A DNA stretch of 64,000 nt, taken from Topomyia yanbarensis. Its lineage: Eukaryota; Arthropoda; Insecta; Diptera; Culicidae. The DNA is taken from assembly GCF_030247195.1 (NCBI RefSeq), contig NC_080672.1:183579234-183643233 (forward strand). Direction: 5' to 3'. The notes beneath the pieces are model-generated. The model was not told the DNA's origin, searched no databases, and saw only the letters and a program-made list of their open reading frames with translations. Below, in pieces: positions 1 through 10,241 of the stretch; the stretch's first letter is position 1, and every line of letters begins with the position of its first letter. The position numbers and the translations under genes are program-made.

Positions 1-2
1 CC

Positions 3-83
3 AATGAAGCAAACTCGTTACGAGAGAATGATGGCTGGGTGGAAGAACTACCCCACCGGCCGCAATCAGATAATGTTTCTAAG
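3..83 (+). pseudogene. Ty3/gypsy gag-pol, upstream exon-like segment
   Basis: This stretch is an open frame of 27 codons that begins before the window. It ends at AAG directly before a GT. If 84-205 is skipped, it continues in the same frame into the protease region starting at 206. It is too short to carry a motif of its own, so it is assigned to the end of gag or the gag-protease spacer only because of this frame continuity. Without splicing the next codons are GTA TAG, a stop. It may simply be a decayed part of the element. Confidence 0.5.
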
Positions 84-205
84 GTATAGTTAGAGATCAA
101 CTAAATGCGAAATTATCATTTAACCGTAGCCCTCACTTGAATGTAGATTGAATTTGGCAAATAAAATAACAGTGAATTTTCGCTTTTCTTAAATTATTTA
201 TTTAG
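84..205 (+). other. Putative 122-bp spliceosomal intron inside a gypsy gag-pol
   Basis: The segment starts with GTATAG after AAG and ends with a T-rich tract and TTTAG before GTT. It is AT-rich, contains stops, and has a length typical of short dipteran introns. Removing it joins two open segments in phase 0. The GT/AG borders, pyrimidine tract and frame continuity are visible in the sequence; splicing itself is inferred. A small AT-rich insertion that happens to look like an intron is the alternative. Confidence 0.45.
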
Positions 206-1388
206 GTTCAAACAAATCCTATAACTGACGGCATCGTTACATGTTTGATCGATAATTGTCCTGTACATTTTCTGATTGATTCTGGTTCCTCTATAAACAC
301 AGTTACCAAGGAAGTTTGGACTTTACTAGAAAATAGCAATGCTAAGCTATTGAGATAGAAAACATCTTTTGGTCGTCGGTTGACAACATATGCTAGTCAT
401 GATTCACTCAAGAAATTAATAGTATTTGAGGCCTGGATCTCTGTCAATCCATCGAAGCCGAAGAGCTACGCCGAATTCTTCGTAATTGATGGGTCGAACA
501 GATGCTTGTTGAGCAAGCGAACGACCGAAGACCTCAAAGTATTGAAGGTTGGACTGGATGTATGCAACGTAGAGACAAAATGGAAACCTTTTCCAAAATT
601 ACCTAATGTTCAGGTCAAATTATCGATTGATAAGCTCGTTCCACCGAAAAAGATTTCCTACCTTCGTGTACCTGAGCCTATGGCAAACAAGGTGGAGGAG
701 AAGATCAATTAAATGTTGCGATTGGATGTAATTGAGCCTGTCGAGGGTGTTCCAGAATGGATATCGCCTATGGTCGTTGTCCCGAAGGGAACAGATGACG
801 TGCGATTATGCATCAATATGAAGTACCCAAACGAGGCTATTCAACGTGAGCACTTTCCATTGCCGGTGATTGAAACGTTGCTCAATAAGTTGAAGGGGTC
901 AAATATTTTTCACGTTTGGATATTACTTCAGCTTACCACCACGTGGAACTCCAACCAGATTCACGTGGTATTACAACCTTCATGACCAGTCAGGGACTAA
1001 TGCGCTTCAAACGACTTACATTCGGGATCAATTGCGCTCCCGAAATATTTCAGCGCATCATGACCCATGTGCTCGCTGGAATCGAAGGGGTCATCGTTTA
1101 CATCGATGATGTAATAATATCAGGACGAACGCTTGAAGAGCATAATGCGCGATTGGAAGAAGCACTGGCCGTTTTGAAGCAGAACCATGCAATGTTGAAC
1201 AAAAAGAAGTGTATGTACGGAGTGCGGGAAATGGAAGTATTTGGTTTCAAAGTTAGTGCAGCTGGAATTAATCCGTCAGTAGAGAAAACATCGGCGATTA
1301 AGAACTTTCGTGTACCGAAATCTAAGGAAGAGGTAAGAGGTTTCCTTGGGCTCGTGAACTTCGTTGGGCATTTCATACCTGAAATATC
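206..1388 (+). pseudogene. Ty3/gypsy pol: protease and reverse transcriptase (decayed)
   Basis: The frame from 206 encodes an aspartic protease segment with a D-S-G catalytic triplet near 278. The RT follows: an N-terminal part with WISPMVVVPK near 755, a central part from 916, and the polymerase box YIDDV near 1100. The conserved GFLGLVNF segment lies near 1340. Together they match the PR-RT order of Metaviridae-type LTR retrotransposons, which copy element RNA into DNA. The copy is dead: in-frame stops lie at 356-358 and 710-712, a frameshift lies at about 900-916, and a SINE interrupts the end of the RT domain at 1400. The SINE is clearly younger, because the reading frame resumes beyond it. 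Confidence 0.9.
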
Positions 1389-1399
1389 AACAAGAACAG

Positions 1400-1580
1400 A
1401 AAAGGGGGGTGGGCGTAGCGTATTGGTAAATCGATTGCCTTGTACGCAGCGCACCTGGGTTCAGGTCCCGACCCCGCACATAGGGTTAGAAATTTTTCCT
1501 AAGAGATTTTTCTAACCCGAAGAGGCGAATGACCTTAAGGTTAAAACCTCTATAATTGAAATAAAAAAAAAAAAAAAAAA
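1400..1580 (+). mobile_element. tRNA-derived SINE (Feilai-like), full length with TSD
   Basis: A ~180-bp insertion lies between two copies of AACAAGAACAG (about 1389-1399 and 1580-1590; the first A of the right copy merges with the tail). Near its start it has an A-box-like GTAGCGTATTGGTAAATCG, followed by a B-box-like GGTTCAGGTCCCGAC, the two halves of an internal RNA polymerase III promoter. It ends in a run of A. This is the structure of a tRNA-derived SINE moved by LINE machinery. The resemblance to the mosquito Feilai family is from memory. Its long, unbroken A tail and clean TSD suggest a recent insertion into the gypsy copy. A 3' fragment of the same family lies at 19601-19652. Confidence 0.85.
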
Positions 1581-1590
1581 ACAAGAACAG

Positions 1591-2785
1591 AACCATTGCG
1601 TCAGTTCATTCGTGGAACCATTGATTCATTTGGGATAGAACAGTTGGCCGCTTTTAATGACCTGAGAAATGAGCTTTCTAGAAATGTAAGAACGTTGGGG
1701 TTCTATGATCCAAATGATGTCACAGAACGATACGTCGATGCCTCGTCCGTAGGACTGGGCGCGATTCTCGTGCAAAGAGATAAACATGAAACACCTAGAG
1801 TCATCAATTTTGCTTCGAAAGGCTTATCAGATACCGAACGTATCTATTCTCAAACACAACGTGAGGCTTTGGCTGTTGTATGGGCGGTAGAGAAATTTTA
1901 TCTGTACTTGTTTGGGCTCAGATTCATTATTTTCTCCGATCATAAGGCTGTAGAATACATCTTCAGCGGAAAGCATAGAGACGGTCGACGGGCGTGCTCC
2001 AGAGCGGAATCATGGGTTCTACGCTTGCAGCCATACGATTTTGAGGTGAAATTCATCCCTGGCTCGTCGAATATATCGGACATACTATCTCGGCTTTGTC
2101 CTCAAAGTGAACCATCTTTCGACGAAGACTCCGAACATTTCCTATTCGCAATTGGAGAGCATCCACTAGCAATTACATTGGAAGAAATAAGAAATTATAC
2201 CATGCGTGACGAAATCTTGTCTGCTGTTACTGCTGCCCTTGAAACGCATAACTGGCCCGAAAAACTTTTCCGATACTAGGCTTTTGCCAATGAATTGGGA
2301 GTCATCGATAGAGTTTTAGTTCGGAATGACAGAATTATACTTCCCCAAAAGCTACGATCGAGGGCGTTAGACATAGCACATCGAGGCCACCCAGGAATTG
2401 TTGCAATGCGTCGGACGCTTAGGGAACGAGTTTGGTGGCCATGCATGGACCGCGATGTAACCGATAGGGTTCAAGAGTGTCTGGGTTGTACAGCTGTGAG
2501 CAGACAATTTCCACCAGAGCCGATGCTCAGAAAAGAAATGCCAGAGAGAGCGTGGCAGAAAATAGCCATTGATTTCTTTTCAGCAAAGGAATGTGTGACA
2601 TTCCTAGTGGTAGTGGATTATTTTAGTCGATATTTGAAGGTTATTGAGATGAAGACCACCACAGCCGCGAAAACTGTCGAAGCCCTCGAAGCAATTTTCG
2701 CAGAACTTTCCTACCCGGAGACGATACGCTGCGACAACGGGCCGCCTTTTGCAAGCGATGAGTTCTCTACGTACTGCCGTAGTAG
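1591..2785 (+). pseudogene. Ty3/gypsy pol: RNase H and integrase N-terminal/core
   Basis: The frame resumes after the SINE with an RNase H domain: YVDASSVGLGAILVQ near 1730, TQREALAVVWAVEKF near 1855 and SDHKAVEYIF near 1940. A stop at 2277-2279 and a frame change lead into the integrase, whose HHCC zinc-binding module (HRGHPG then CLGC) lies at about 2380-2490. Two catalytic aspartates follow, in AIDFF near 2565 and RCDNGPPF near 2727. The third acidic residue is missing because the core is deleted from about 2785 on. The integrase would insert element cDNA into the genome; this copy cannot. Confidence 0.9.
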
Positions 2786-3162
2786 GCCAATCCGATATCT
2801 CCGTCGGAGATATTATCATGTTACGAAATTACGACATTGGCAAGTTGGAGTCAAATTTTCGACTAGAGCGCTTCAAAGTTGTTGACAAGACAGGAAGTGA
2901 TACTGTAGTTATGAACGAGGAAGGTGTTAAGTATCGACGCCCGATTAGCCACCTCAGAAAGTGGCTGTCTCAAACAATATCGCCCGAATTAGAATCAGTA
3001 GCTTCAGATATAGACTTAACAAAAAATTCTCAAGGGACCAAGAAAAACATGGATTCAGCAGCAACTTCCGTAAGAAACAAACGCAAACCCTCGAAGGACT
3101 TAGCTATAGAACCAAAACGCTCAGTTAGACCCAGAAAATCTCCAACACGATATAGTCCATAG
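2786..3162 (+). pseudogene. Ty3/gypsy integrase C-terminal region
   Basis: After the internal deletion, an open frame reaches a stop at 3160-3162. It contains VGDIIMLRN near 2805 and a GPY/F-like stretch (SNFRLERFKVVDKTG). A basic, proline- and serine-rich tail follows, with RPRKSP near the end. This is the usual C-terminus of a Ty3-type integrase and the end of pol. No envelope-like frame follows, so the element belongs to an env-less type or lost env. Confidence 0.75.
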
Positions 3163-3241
3163 ATCGCGATTAACTCAGAATATATTTTGAAAATAACATA
3201 ATTGATTACTATTTTTCGTTTTTTTCACGTCTTATTTTCTC

Positions 3242-3262
3242 GGAGTGAAGAAAGGATGTAGA
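3242..3262 (+). promoter_or_regulatory. Polypurine tract and predicted start of the 3' LTR
   Basis: A purine run GGAGTGAAGAAAGGA (3242-3255) lies 80 bases after the pol stop and is followed at once by TG. In Ty3/gypsy elements this is the plus-strand primer site directly before the 3' LTR, so the LTR would start at 3256. The following TATAAATA-like stretch near 3265 fits an LTR promoter. The LTR end and the 5' LTR cannot be placed from this window. Confidence 0.5.
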
Positions 3263-5542
3263 GTTATAAATAATAATAATAGTATTCGGGAATCACCGGC
3301 TACATCCCTGATTAATGAGTATCAGTATTGGTGTCACATTAGGGGACGAATGCCGGTAACATATTGAGAGAGTGTCATTCGTTGAAGTATACTACTGGCG
3401 AGTGGACGTGCAGAGTAACTGGCTGGAGGAGAACGCTACATCTACGAGTCCAAATTCAACATATTTGACTCAAATGGCTGTTGTTTCGAGTGGAGAAAAT
3501 CGAACTCAGACCTGAACGTAATAGTCTTATAACAGCAGCTAAGTGCAGAAACAGTGGAGTTATTGTATGGGGTATAATATGTCCACTAGAAGTGCTAGAG
3601 ATTTGGTCTTCATTGATGGAATGGTGGATCAGAATGTGTATTTTAATATGAATATCTTAAAATAAATTTTAAAGCAAAGCTTCCGTAAAATGATAACTTT
3701 TACTAAGAAATGGTGAATATTGGAAATTCGATCAGGAGAAGAACATAAAGCATAAGGCGCGCAAAAAACGTTCAGAGTAAATTTATAATTGTTTAAATGT
3801 CATGGATTCTCCACTGCGGACCCCGTTTATTAACTGATTAGAAAAATAAATGGGAGTATTTGGATAAAAAGTGCAAAACTATCCGGATTATAATGAGAAT
3901 GAACTTAGAAACTACTATTTAGAAGAATGGGAAAAAATTTAAGTAAAATACACACAAAAACCAGTGTTCAGCATTGAAAAGCGATTGAAAACTGTAATTA
4001 CAAAAAAAGACTACCACATTGAATATTTATTATAGAAATTTCAATTGATTTTTGAAAAAATATTTGTACTGTACGAATATGAGATTGCGTGTATATTTGA
4101 CTATCTTTAGAATTATGATTATTTTTGAAAAAATGAGCATTTGTAGTACAAAGTTAATTATTGTATCTTCACTATGCTATCTAGTAAACTATTTCTACAT
4201 AAATAAAATGTCTCGTAAACTAATGTTTTACTTGTAAAATGCATATAAGCATTCCGCATAGCGGTGTACGAAAATGAGATTGTGTCACTGTATATTTAAA
4301 ACTTTTCATTATTTAAGTGTTCGGTTGGTGCACCATATGGACGACGCTGGCCGAGATGAGCTGAAATTTTTTACCATTTTCGGCAGTTTTTGAAGGATTT
4401 TTTTTAAAACGCGGTATTTTCGGTATTAATGCATGTTATACATATTCCAAGGCAAGAGCGTGTATCTTAATAACGACAATCGCCCATCAATAGTGATATG
4501 TCATAGTAGATAGTACACTTAGATTAAGGAAAGGGCATACCACAATAGATCTAAATACTGGTCGCAGTGGTTCGTCTCCAACACAAAAAATCTTACCAGC
4601 GTGTCGGTTTTACCATCAATCAAAGGGTGTCGGTTTTACCCCTATAGCGAACATTTTTAAAAAATAATAATAAAAAATATTAAATACCTCAACCTCGTCT
4701 TCATTGCATCCAGTTGGTCATAAGCAGCGTTGCCAATATGTTTTTTCAAAAACACTGGAACCTTTCCTGAAAAAACTGGAAAAAGTTGATGCTCGAAAAA
4801 AACCTACTTTACCCTTATAATGTTTAAGACAACGATTCAATGAACGTAATTTTACATAAACACGTATGTTCCATACCTTTCACTGAAAATTTGAGTCGGT
4901 TTTTTGATATTGTTGTCCAAATTAAAAAAAAAAAAACATTCGAATTTGATTGTAAGTGTAATAGTAGTAATAATACAGTCGAATTTTACTATTTTGAAGG
5001 TTACGCATCCACAAGATCCTAAATTTAGGACCATTTGCTAAACTTGAGGATGCGCTTAAACCTTTCCTACTATACCACTACTGCAACTAGCTGAGAATTC
5101 AACAAATGTTCATCAATATATTTGACACAATGTAACACCTTTATGTTTGAGTAAAATTCATTTGAAATCGAATCAAAATGTGCATTCCCGAACCGTTTTA
5201 CTCACAAGTGGTATAAAAAGAGTTCAGGTTACGGTACATTAAAATCTTATTCTGGGGCACTCGGCATCATCCCATCGCTTGCTTGAAAATTCTGTGAATC
5301 AAGTTACAATTTGTGAGAAAAAACTAAATAAATGAATATTGAAAAAAATGGATAAAACTAGCTCAAATTTAAAAAAACTGGAAGATTTTTCCGATTGTCT
5401 GTTTGACTGGATGTTGATTTCTAGGGAAAGTTGTGGGTTGTCGGTTTTACTCACAGTGTCGGTTTTACCCATAATTCCTTTAATTGTGTTCGACTGTAGA
5501 GAATAGTTCTTGAGATTCAAGAAGTGAACCAAACCGCATTTT
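3263..5542. other. Presumed LTR remainder and AT-rich non-coding DNA
   Basis: No gene is supported here. Some of the first ~400 bases probably belong to the 3' LTR. The phrase GTGTCGGTTTTACC occurs at about 4600 and 4627 and again at about 5437 and 5457, so this stretch carries short direct repeats about 840 bp apart. The rest is AT-rich sequence with poly-A and poly-T runs and only short random frames. Confidence 0.4.
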
Positions 5543-5788
5543 GACATTAAAAATGTCTTACTCCACTATCTGGGGCTAGGTGTCATTCTAAAATCTAAAC
5601 TATCTCCCATGTAACGAAACTATGTAAGGTTTGCACGCTTATAACTCCGATATTACTAGATGGATTTTAATCATTCATACACCAACCGATTCAGAAACAC
5701 CTAACTTAAATATTGGTAATAATTTAATATCTCCCCAATAAAAGTAGACTTTTGGAAATTGGTAAAATTAAAAAGTTCACGAAAAAAA

Positions 5789-5823
5789 GATGGGTGGGTA
5801 ATGTCAGAGACATAACCGGAGTG
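5789..5823 (+). repeat. Histone-associated 35-bp motif
   Basis: The motif has the form GATGGGTGGGTAATGTC, a short spacer, then GACATAACCGGAGTG. Diverged copies occur at 9121-9144 (minus), 45901-45942 (plus), 46450-46479 (minus) and 46751-46792 (minus). In this window every copy lies beside histone debris, and they bracket that debris in inverted orientation. It may be the end of a transposable element or a shared spacer of the ancestral histone cluster. Confidence 0.6.
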
Positions 5824-6041
5824 AAGTAGAATACACTTTAGACCGGTAAATTCTGCTCTGGAATAAGCAATTTCTATGCGATTTTGTCGTCTTTTGCACA
5901 TTCATAGTTTATTTAAAGTATTTTTGGAATTATCAAGTTGACAATTTACAACATTCTTTGAAAATATTGTTGAACTTTTATGAATGAAGGCACGCAAACG
6001 AGCGTTTAACCGTCGTCCTACTACCAGCATCAGAGAAGTAG

Positions 6042-6194
<153 letters not shown>

Positions 6195-6425
6195 TAGCTA
6201 TAAAGCCCCAAACAAAGAATTATGTTCGGCACTATGCTCGATATTCAAGCATTCCACACGACGTTTTGCATCTTGTGGGATGATTTAATAATTTAATTTA
6301 ATTGACATTTTGTAACTAAATACAGCTTCTAATCATTCGGTTCAAAATCAATGTTTTGCCTTTCATGGCAGTGATGCTGGCTGTACAGAGACGTCGTCCT
6401 TGACAGGGGCAGGTTGGCAACGAAG

Positions 6426-6541
6426 GCCGTGTAAAAGTGCCCCAGTCACGGTTGGCGTTAAGAAGCCTCATCGCTACCGAACAGAAACAGTCGCCCTGCG
6501 AAAAATTCACAGCTATCAGAAATCGAGCGGGCCTAAATTGT
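6426..6541 (+). pseudogene. Histone H3 fragment (region after the tail)
   Basis: In one frame the sequence reads KSAP, then [14 protein letters not shown] and YQKSS, which corresponds to about residues 27-57 of H3. It then runs into GPKL and a TGA at 6539-6541, so the histone fold is missing. About 25 bases further on is a degenerate histone-type 3' stem-loop (6569-6582). The piece looks like an H3 gene with most of its body deleted but its 3' end kept. Confidence 0.88.
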
Positions 6542-6568
6542 GACCCAAAATAAACCACAAACCAACAA

Positions 6569-6582
6569 GTTCTTTTCAGGAC
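6569..6582 (+). terminator. Degenerate histone 3'-end stem-loop
   Basis: GTTCTTTTCAGGAC has the TTTC loop and CAG context of the metazoan replication-dependent histone mRNA stem-loop, with weakened stem pairing that includes G-T. It follows the H3 fragment on the same strand. An identical element lies at 7969-7982. It would direct non-polyadenylated 3' processing in a working gene. Confidence 0.6.
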
Positions 6583-7238
6583 CAGCTAATTATAAAGTAT
6601 TATTATTATAAATGAAATTTTCCATTGCCTTACAACCTGCCTCCCTCTTTCCACCCGGCTTGAATAACTATCAATCTTGATGATGCTGTGCGGCGGGGGC
6701 ACTAGTTTTTATTATAGTGGAAAATTTAGGTTTGCGCGTTTTTCCCAAAAGTTTTCAAGGAAGTTGTAGTTGAATTCAAAATAAAATAGTTTATTTCTAT
6801 TGTCAGAGATGGACCTTCCAACGAAAACTAGTCTGGCTCGCTTGGAATCGAATTGTATGGACCAACCACTGCTTTCACAAAATCTGTTATTTTCAGTAAT
6901 TGAACATTCTACACACTAGTCACAACTATTTCCAATCAGCGCAAAAATCGAAGATTTTCATTCAGTACAATAGCAGATTTTCACTTTTAGAAAAACAGGC
7001 AACATTCTGGCCGAAACGGAGCACATATATCGAAACATTAGAAAACGTTCGATTTTTGTAAATTGAATCATTACACTAACCTGTCTACAAATCACACAAA
7101 TAACTTTTTTATTTTGTGCCATTCTACTTGAAAGCGACGGTATTGTTCACAAGTGGCTCACTTACCATCCAACGCCCTTGGCAAGCCACTTTCTGATGCT
7201 TGTAATAACAAAATTTCATTCTTTGTCGATAAATTGAT

Positions 7239-7254
7239 GGCCCTGAAAAGGGCC
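7239..7254 (-). terminator. Histone H2B 3' stem-loop, perfect
   Basis: On the minus strand this reads GGCCCTTTTCAGGGCC, a perfect 6-bp stem with a TTTC loop, matching the consensus bound by SLBP. It lies 25 bases past the H2B stop codon. Further downstream (minus strand) is ACAAAGAATGAA, a purine-rich stretch of the kind that pairs with U7 snRNA. The 3' processing signals of this broken gene are therefore still intact. Confidence 0.92.
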
Positions 7255-7278
7255 TTTTGTTTGGGCAGTGTTCGGAAT

Positions 7279-7395
7279 TTACTTGGAGCTGGTGTATATG
7301 GTAATAGTTTTGATGCCATCGAAGACGGCGTGATTGGCTAACTCTTCTAGCAGCAGCAAACGGACGGCGGTTTGAATTTTGCGGGAGATGCTGCA
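7279..7395 (-). pseudogene. Histone H2B C-terminal fragment
   Basis: The minus strand encodes [15 protein letters not shown] sequence, then EELANHA, and ends YTSSK and TAA, the C-terminal third of H2B. Several substitutions are present, for example in the segment corresponding to SEGTKAVTK. The N-terminal two thirds are missing, and the promoter (TATA near 7460) is now only ~65 bases upstream. The result is a mini-gene with promoter, a piece of coding sequence and an intact stem-loop. No function is implied. Confidence 0.93.
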
Positions 7396-7454
7396 AACGA
7401 ACTGCTGCATGCTGATGCTGCAAACGAACTGATCGTGAACAACAGCATGCTGAG

Positions 7455-7464
7455 TTTTTATACC
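7455..7464 (-). promoter_or_regulatory. TATA box of the H2B remnant, unit A
   Basis: GGTATAAAAA on the minus strand lies upstream of the H2B fragment. It is followed by a leader with repeats of CAGTTCGTTTGCAGCATC. Position and orientation fit a replication-dependent histone promoter. The same element occurs in unit B at 8873-8882. Confidence 0.6.
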
Positions 7465-7857
7465 TGACTACAGCACAATGTAAGCTCGTCCTTTTTTGTG
7501 TTGTCCTCAATATGTGTTTTTCGTAGCTCCACCCCTTCGTTGGTCGACCACATATTTTTGATAAAGAACAAAATTGAAATTGTGTTTTCAATACGGAGGT
7601 TATCGAACACTCAGGGTAAAAAGAGTAATGTAATACGGCACCTTGGTAAAATGTTTAAGAATTGAAACCTTTTTTGAATGCGCCTAGTAAACACGAAACT
7701 GTAAACAAACAAACAAATGATAACTTTTTCTTTTGTGTCATTCTACGTGAAATCGACGATATTGTTCACAAGTAGCTCACTTGCCATCGAACGCTCTTGG
7801 CAAGCTACTTTCGGATGCTTGTAATAACAAAACTTCAATTCGATTCTTTGTTGATAA

Positions 7858-7941
7858 ATGGCCCGTACCAAACATACCGCTCGTAAGTCCACCAGAGGAA
7901 AGCCTCCCCGCAAGCAGCAATCGAGCAGGCCTAAATTGTGA
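7858..7941 (+). pseudogene. 27-codon H3-tail mini-ORF joined to H3 3' end
   Basis: An ATG opens 19 residues of H3 tail, running to PRKQ, with Q5 to H, G12 to R and A15 to P. It then reads through the same SSxPKL tail as the fragment at 6541 and stops at 7939-7941. The H3 start is fused upstream to H2B 3'-flank DNA at a short overlap (GATAAATG). A stem-loop remnant follows at 7967-7982. This is a collapsed H3 gene with almost the whole histone fold deleted. Confidence 0.9.
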
Positions 7942-7966
7942 CCCAAAATAAACCACAAACCAACAA

Positions 7967-7982
7967 GTTCTTTTCAGGACCA
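7967..7982 (+). terminator. Degenerate histone stem-loop, unit B
   Basis: AAGTTCTTTTCAGGAC has the same sequence and position, 25 bases after the mini-ORF stop, as the element in unit A. Confidence 0.6.
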
Positions 7983-8656
7983 GCCAATTATATTCCAGTA
8001 CGATATAAATGAAATTTTCGTTTTTCATTGCCTTACAACCTCTTTCCTCCAGGCTTGAATTACTATCAATCTTGATGATGCTGTGCGGCGGGGCACAGGC
8101 AGTTTCCATTATAGTGAAAAATTTAGGTCTGCGCGTTTTTCCCAAAAGTTTTTTAGCTGTGCTGTTTTCAAGGAAGTTGTAGTTGAATTCAAAATAAAAT
8201 AGTTTATTTCTATTGTCAGAGATGGACCTTCCAACGAAAACTAGTCTGGCTCGCTTAGAATCGAATTGTATGGACCAACCACTGCTTTCACAAAATCCGT
8301 TATTTTCAGTAATTGTACATTCTACAGAATTAGTCACAACTATTTCCAATCAGCGCAAAAATCGAAGGTTTTCATTCAATACAACAGCAGATTTTCACGT
8401 TTGAAAAAACAGGCAGCATTCTGGCCGAAAATTTTGAAATGGAGCACCTATATCGAAACGTTAGAAAACGTTCGATTTGTGTAAATTGAATCATTACACT
8501 AAACTGTCTATAAATCACAAATAACTTTTGATTTTGTGCCATTCTCGTGAAAGCGACGGTATTATTCACAAGTGGCTCACTTACCATCCAACGCTCTTGA
8601 CAAGCTGATGCTTGTAATAACAAAACTCCAATTTCATTCTTTGGGGATAAATTGAT

Positions 8657-8672
8657 GGCCTTGAAAAGGGCC
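8657..8672 (-). terminator. Histone H2B 3' stem-loop, unit B
   Basis: On the minus strand this reads GGCCCTTTTCAAGGCC, the same hairpin as unit A with one stem position changed. It follows the H2B remnant of unit B by 24 bases. Confidence 0.88.
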
Positions 8673-8696
8673 TTTTGTTTGGGCAGTGTTCGAAAT

Positions 8697-8812
8697 TTAC
8701 TTGGTGCTGGTGTATATGGTAACAGTGTTGGTCCCATCGAAGACGGTGTGCTTGGCCAACTCTTCTGACAGCAGCAAACGGACGGCGGTTTGAATTTTAC
8801 GGGAGATGCTGC
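8697..8812 (-). pseudogene. Histone H2B C-terminal fragment, unit B
   Basis: The minus strand reads [15 protein letters not shown] sequence, EELAKH and a C-terminus YTSTK before TAA. It is closer to functional H2B at the LAKH position than unit A, but the final Ser-Ser-Lys has become Ser-Thr-Lys. The N-terminal two thirds of the gene are missing, as in unit A, so the deletion predates the duplication. Confidence 0.92.
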
Positions 8813-8872
8813 AAACGAACTGCTGTATGCTGATGCTGGAAACGAACTGAGCGTGATCAACAGCATGCTGAG

Positions 8873-8882
8873 TTTTTATACC
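8873..8882 (-). promoter_or_regulatory. TATA box of the H2B remnant, unit B
   Basis: GGTATAAAAA on the minus strand, same context as at 7455-7464, about 60 bases upstream of the H2B fragment. Confidence 0.6.
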
Positions 8883-9263
8883 TGACTACAGCACAATGTA
8901 AGCTCGTCCTTTTTTGTGTTGTCCTCAATATGTGTTCTTCGTAGCTCCACACCTTTGTTGGTCGACCACATATTTTTGATAAAGAACAAAATTGAAATTG
9001 TGTTTCCACTACGGAGATTATCGAACACTCAGGGTAAAGAGAGTAATGTAATACGGCACCTTGGTAAAATGTTTGAGAATTGAAACCTTTTTTGAATGCG
9101 CCTAGTAAAAATGTTTTCCACTTCACTCCAGTTTATTTCTGACCATATTTGCAATTTGCGTACTGAAATAAATCATAATTTAGGGTTTAACATAAATTGC
9201 TCTCCAGGGAGAAACAGTCCATGAAACAGAAAATGCAAACTTATTCTTTGAAATGATTTTGGT

Positions 9264-9279
9264 GGCCCTGAAAAGAGCC
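9264..9279 (-). terminator. Histone H4 3' stem-loop
   Basis: The minus strand reads GGCTCTTTTCAGGGCC, a canonical replication-dependent histone hairpin with one G-T pair. It lies 32 bases past the H4 stop codon. A purine stretch AAAGAATAAG lies just downstream on the minus strand. Confidence 0.92.
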
Positions 9280-9311
9280 TTTTTTATAATGATACAAGTG
9301 AGTTCTACTTT

Positions 9312-9562
9312 TCAACTTCCAAATCCATACAAAGTGCGTCCCTGCCGCTTCAGAGTATAGACGACATTCATTGCCGTTTTGCGCTTGGCGTGTTCAGTGT
9401 AGGTCACGGCATCTCGGATGACATTTTCTTGCACACCATCAGCATTCGTAGATTAAATCGAAGATGCATTTTACACCACCACGACGAGCCAGACGCCGAA
9501 TGGCAGATTTGGTGATTCCCTGCATTTTATCACGAAGAACCTTGCGATGACGCTTGGTACGG
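9312..9562 (-). pseudogene. Histone H4, 5'-truncated and frameshifted
   Basis: The minus strand encodes KRHRKVLRD, then [37 protein letters not shown] and finally [17 protein letters not shown] before TGA. This is H4 from about residue 15 to the end. The Gly-rich N-terminus is missing, the ISGLIYEE segment is altered, and small indels break the frame. The final Gly is Ser. Promoter-like DNA lies upstream near 9665. Confidence 0.95.
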
Positions 9563-9659
9563 GAACGCAAACATGATACCGCTCATTGTACCGTCCGGAC
9601 GAGCATGTTGCTCGTGTGGTAAGCGAGCACTCACTGATACAAAACAAGCTCGCGTGACC

Positions 9660-9672
9660 TGTATATATAACA
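9660..9672 (-). promoter_or_regulatory. TATA box upstream of H4 remnant
   Basis: TTATATATAC on the minus strand lies ~100 bases upstream of the H4 fragment, with a leader-like segment between. Spacing fits a histone promoter; activity is unknown. Confidence 0.45.
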
Positions 9673-10230
9673 TTCCCGTATGTAATGAAACGCTTACATG
9701 CTCCTTTTTGACGGCTTTGCGTGGGATATGCTGGCAAATTGCGCATTTTCCTCGCTGTTTCCGAAGGATTTTCTGAAAATCCTTGTTTTGGTTTATTTAT
9801 AGTAGTCGCAGTAATTCCGAAATTTAATACGAAATACGTGCACAAATTTCCGATCAGATAGTGTAAAAATATTGCAATTTCGTCCAGTAGAACGGAAGAT
9901 ATTCGCATTTCAAATCTGGGAAAATTTCTCAACTGAAATTTTTGAAACGGGACCCCATATTGAAACGTTAGAAGTATTCTACTTCAAAACGGGAAAATTA
10001 CCATTCGTGAGGCAGATTTCTCAGACACAGCCGTCAAGAGAGGGCAGCTTAGTTGCTCAATGAAACACGAAAAGTCAAATAGAAGCAACGCATGTCCGTT
10101 TAAATCAGTTGTTGCTCTTATCCCATACGAGAAACATCGTCTCCGGGCGATGCAATAAGCGCTATCGATTTTCGGTAACGTTGACATTTGCACACACTCG
10201 CACCTAAGTGACTAAACCATATACGGTTAG

Positions 10231-10241
10231 TTTATAAATAG
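10231..10241 (+). promoter_or_regulatory. TATAAATAG promoter-like element (copy 1)
   Basis: TTTATAAATAGAG is followed by a leader with GAATCAGTTTTTGTTCTTATG. A related leader (AAATCAGTTGTTGCTCTTAT) lies ~170 bases upstream, so the promoter/leader region appears tandemly repeated. The same element occurs in copy 2 at 28301-28311. Given the adjoining H4 remnant it may be a histone promoter without its gene. Confidence 0.45.

Larger units (their letters stand above)
6519..7692. repeat. Histone-block tandem duplication, unit A
   Basis: This 1.17-kb unit, from the H3 fragment's 3' part to the phrase GCGCCTAGTAAA, recurs with small differences at about 7916-9110. Each unit contains an H3 3' end, about 500 bp of spacer, and an H2B remnant on the minus strand with its stem-loop and TATA box. 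A third partial copy of the H2B downstream flank lies at about 7715-7857, joined to an H3 start codon. Confidence 0.9.
7916..9110. repeat. Histone-block tandem duplication, unit B
   Basis: Second copy of the H3-3'-end to H2B unit described for 6519-7692. It has small insertions and deletions relative to unit A; for example the H2B downstream flank is shorter here. Unit B ends at the same phrase GCGCCTAGTAAA as unit A, after which the sequences diverge. Confidence 0.9.

Noticed and set aside
1400..1580. A functional tRNA gene
   Set aside because: A- and B-box-like sequences are present, but the A tail, flanking duplication and non-tRNA 3' half identify a SINE.
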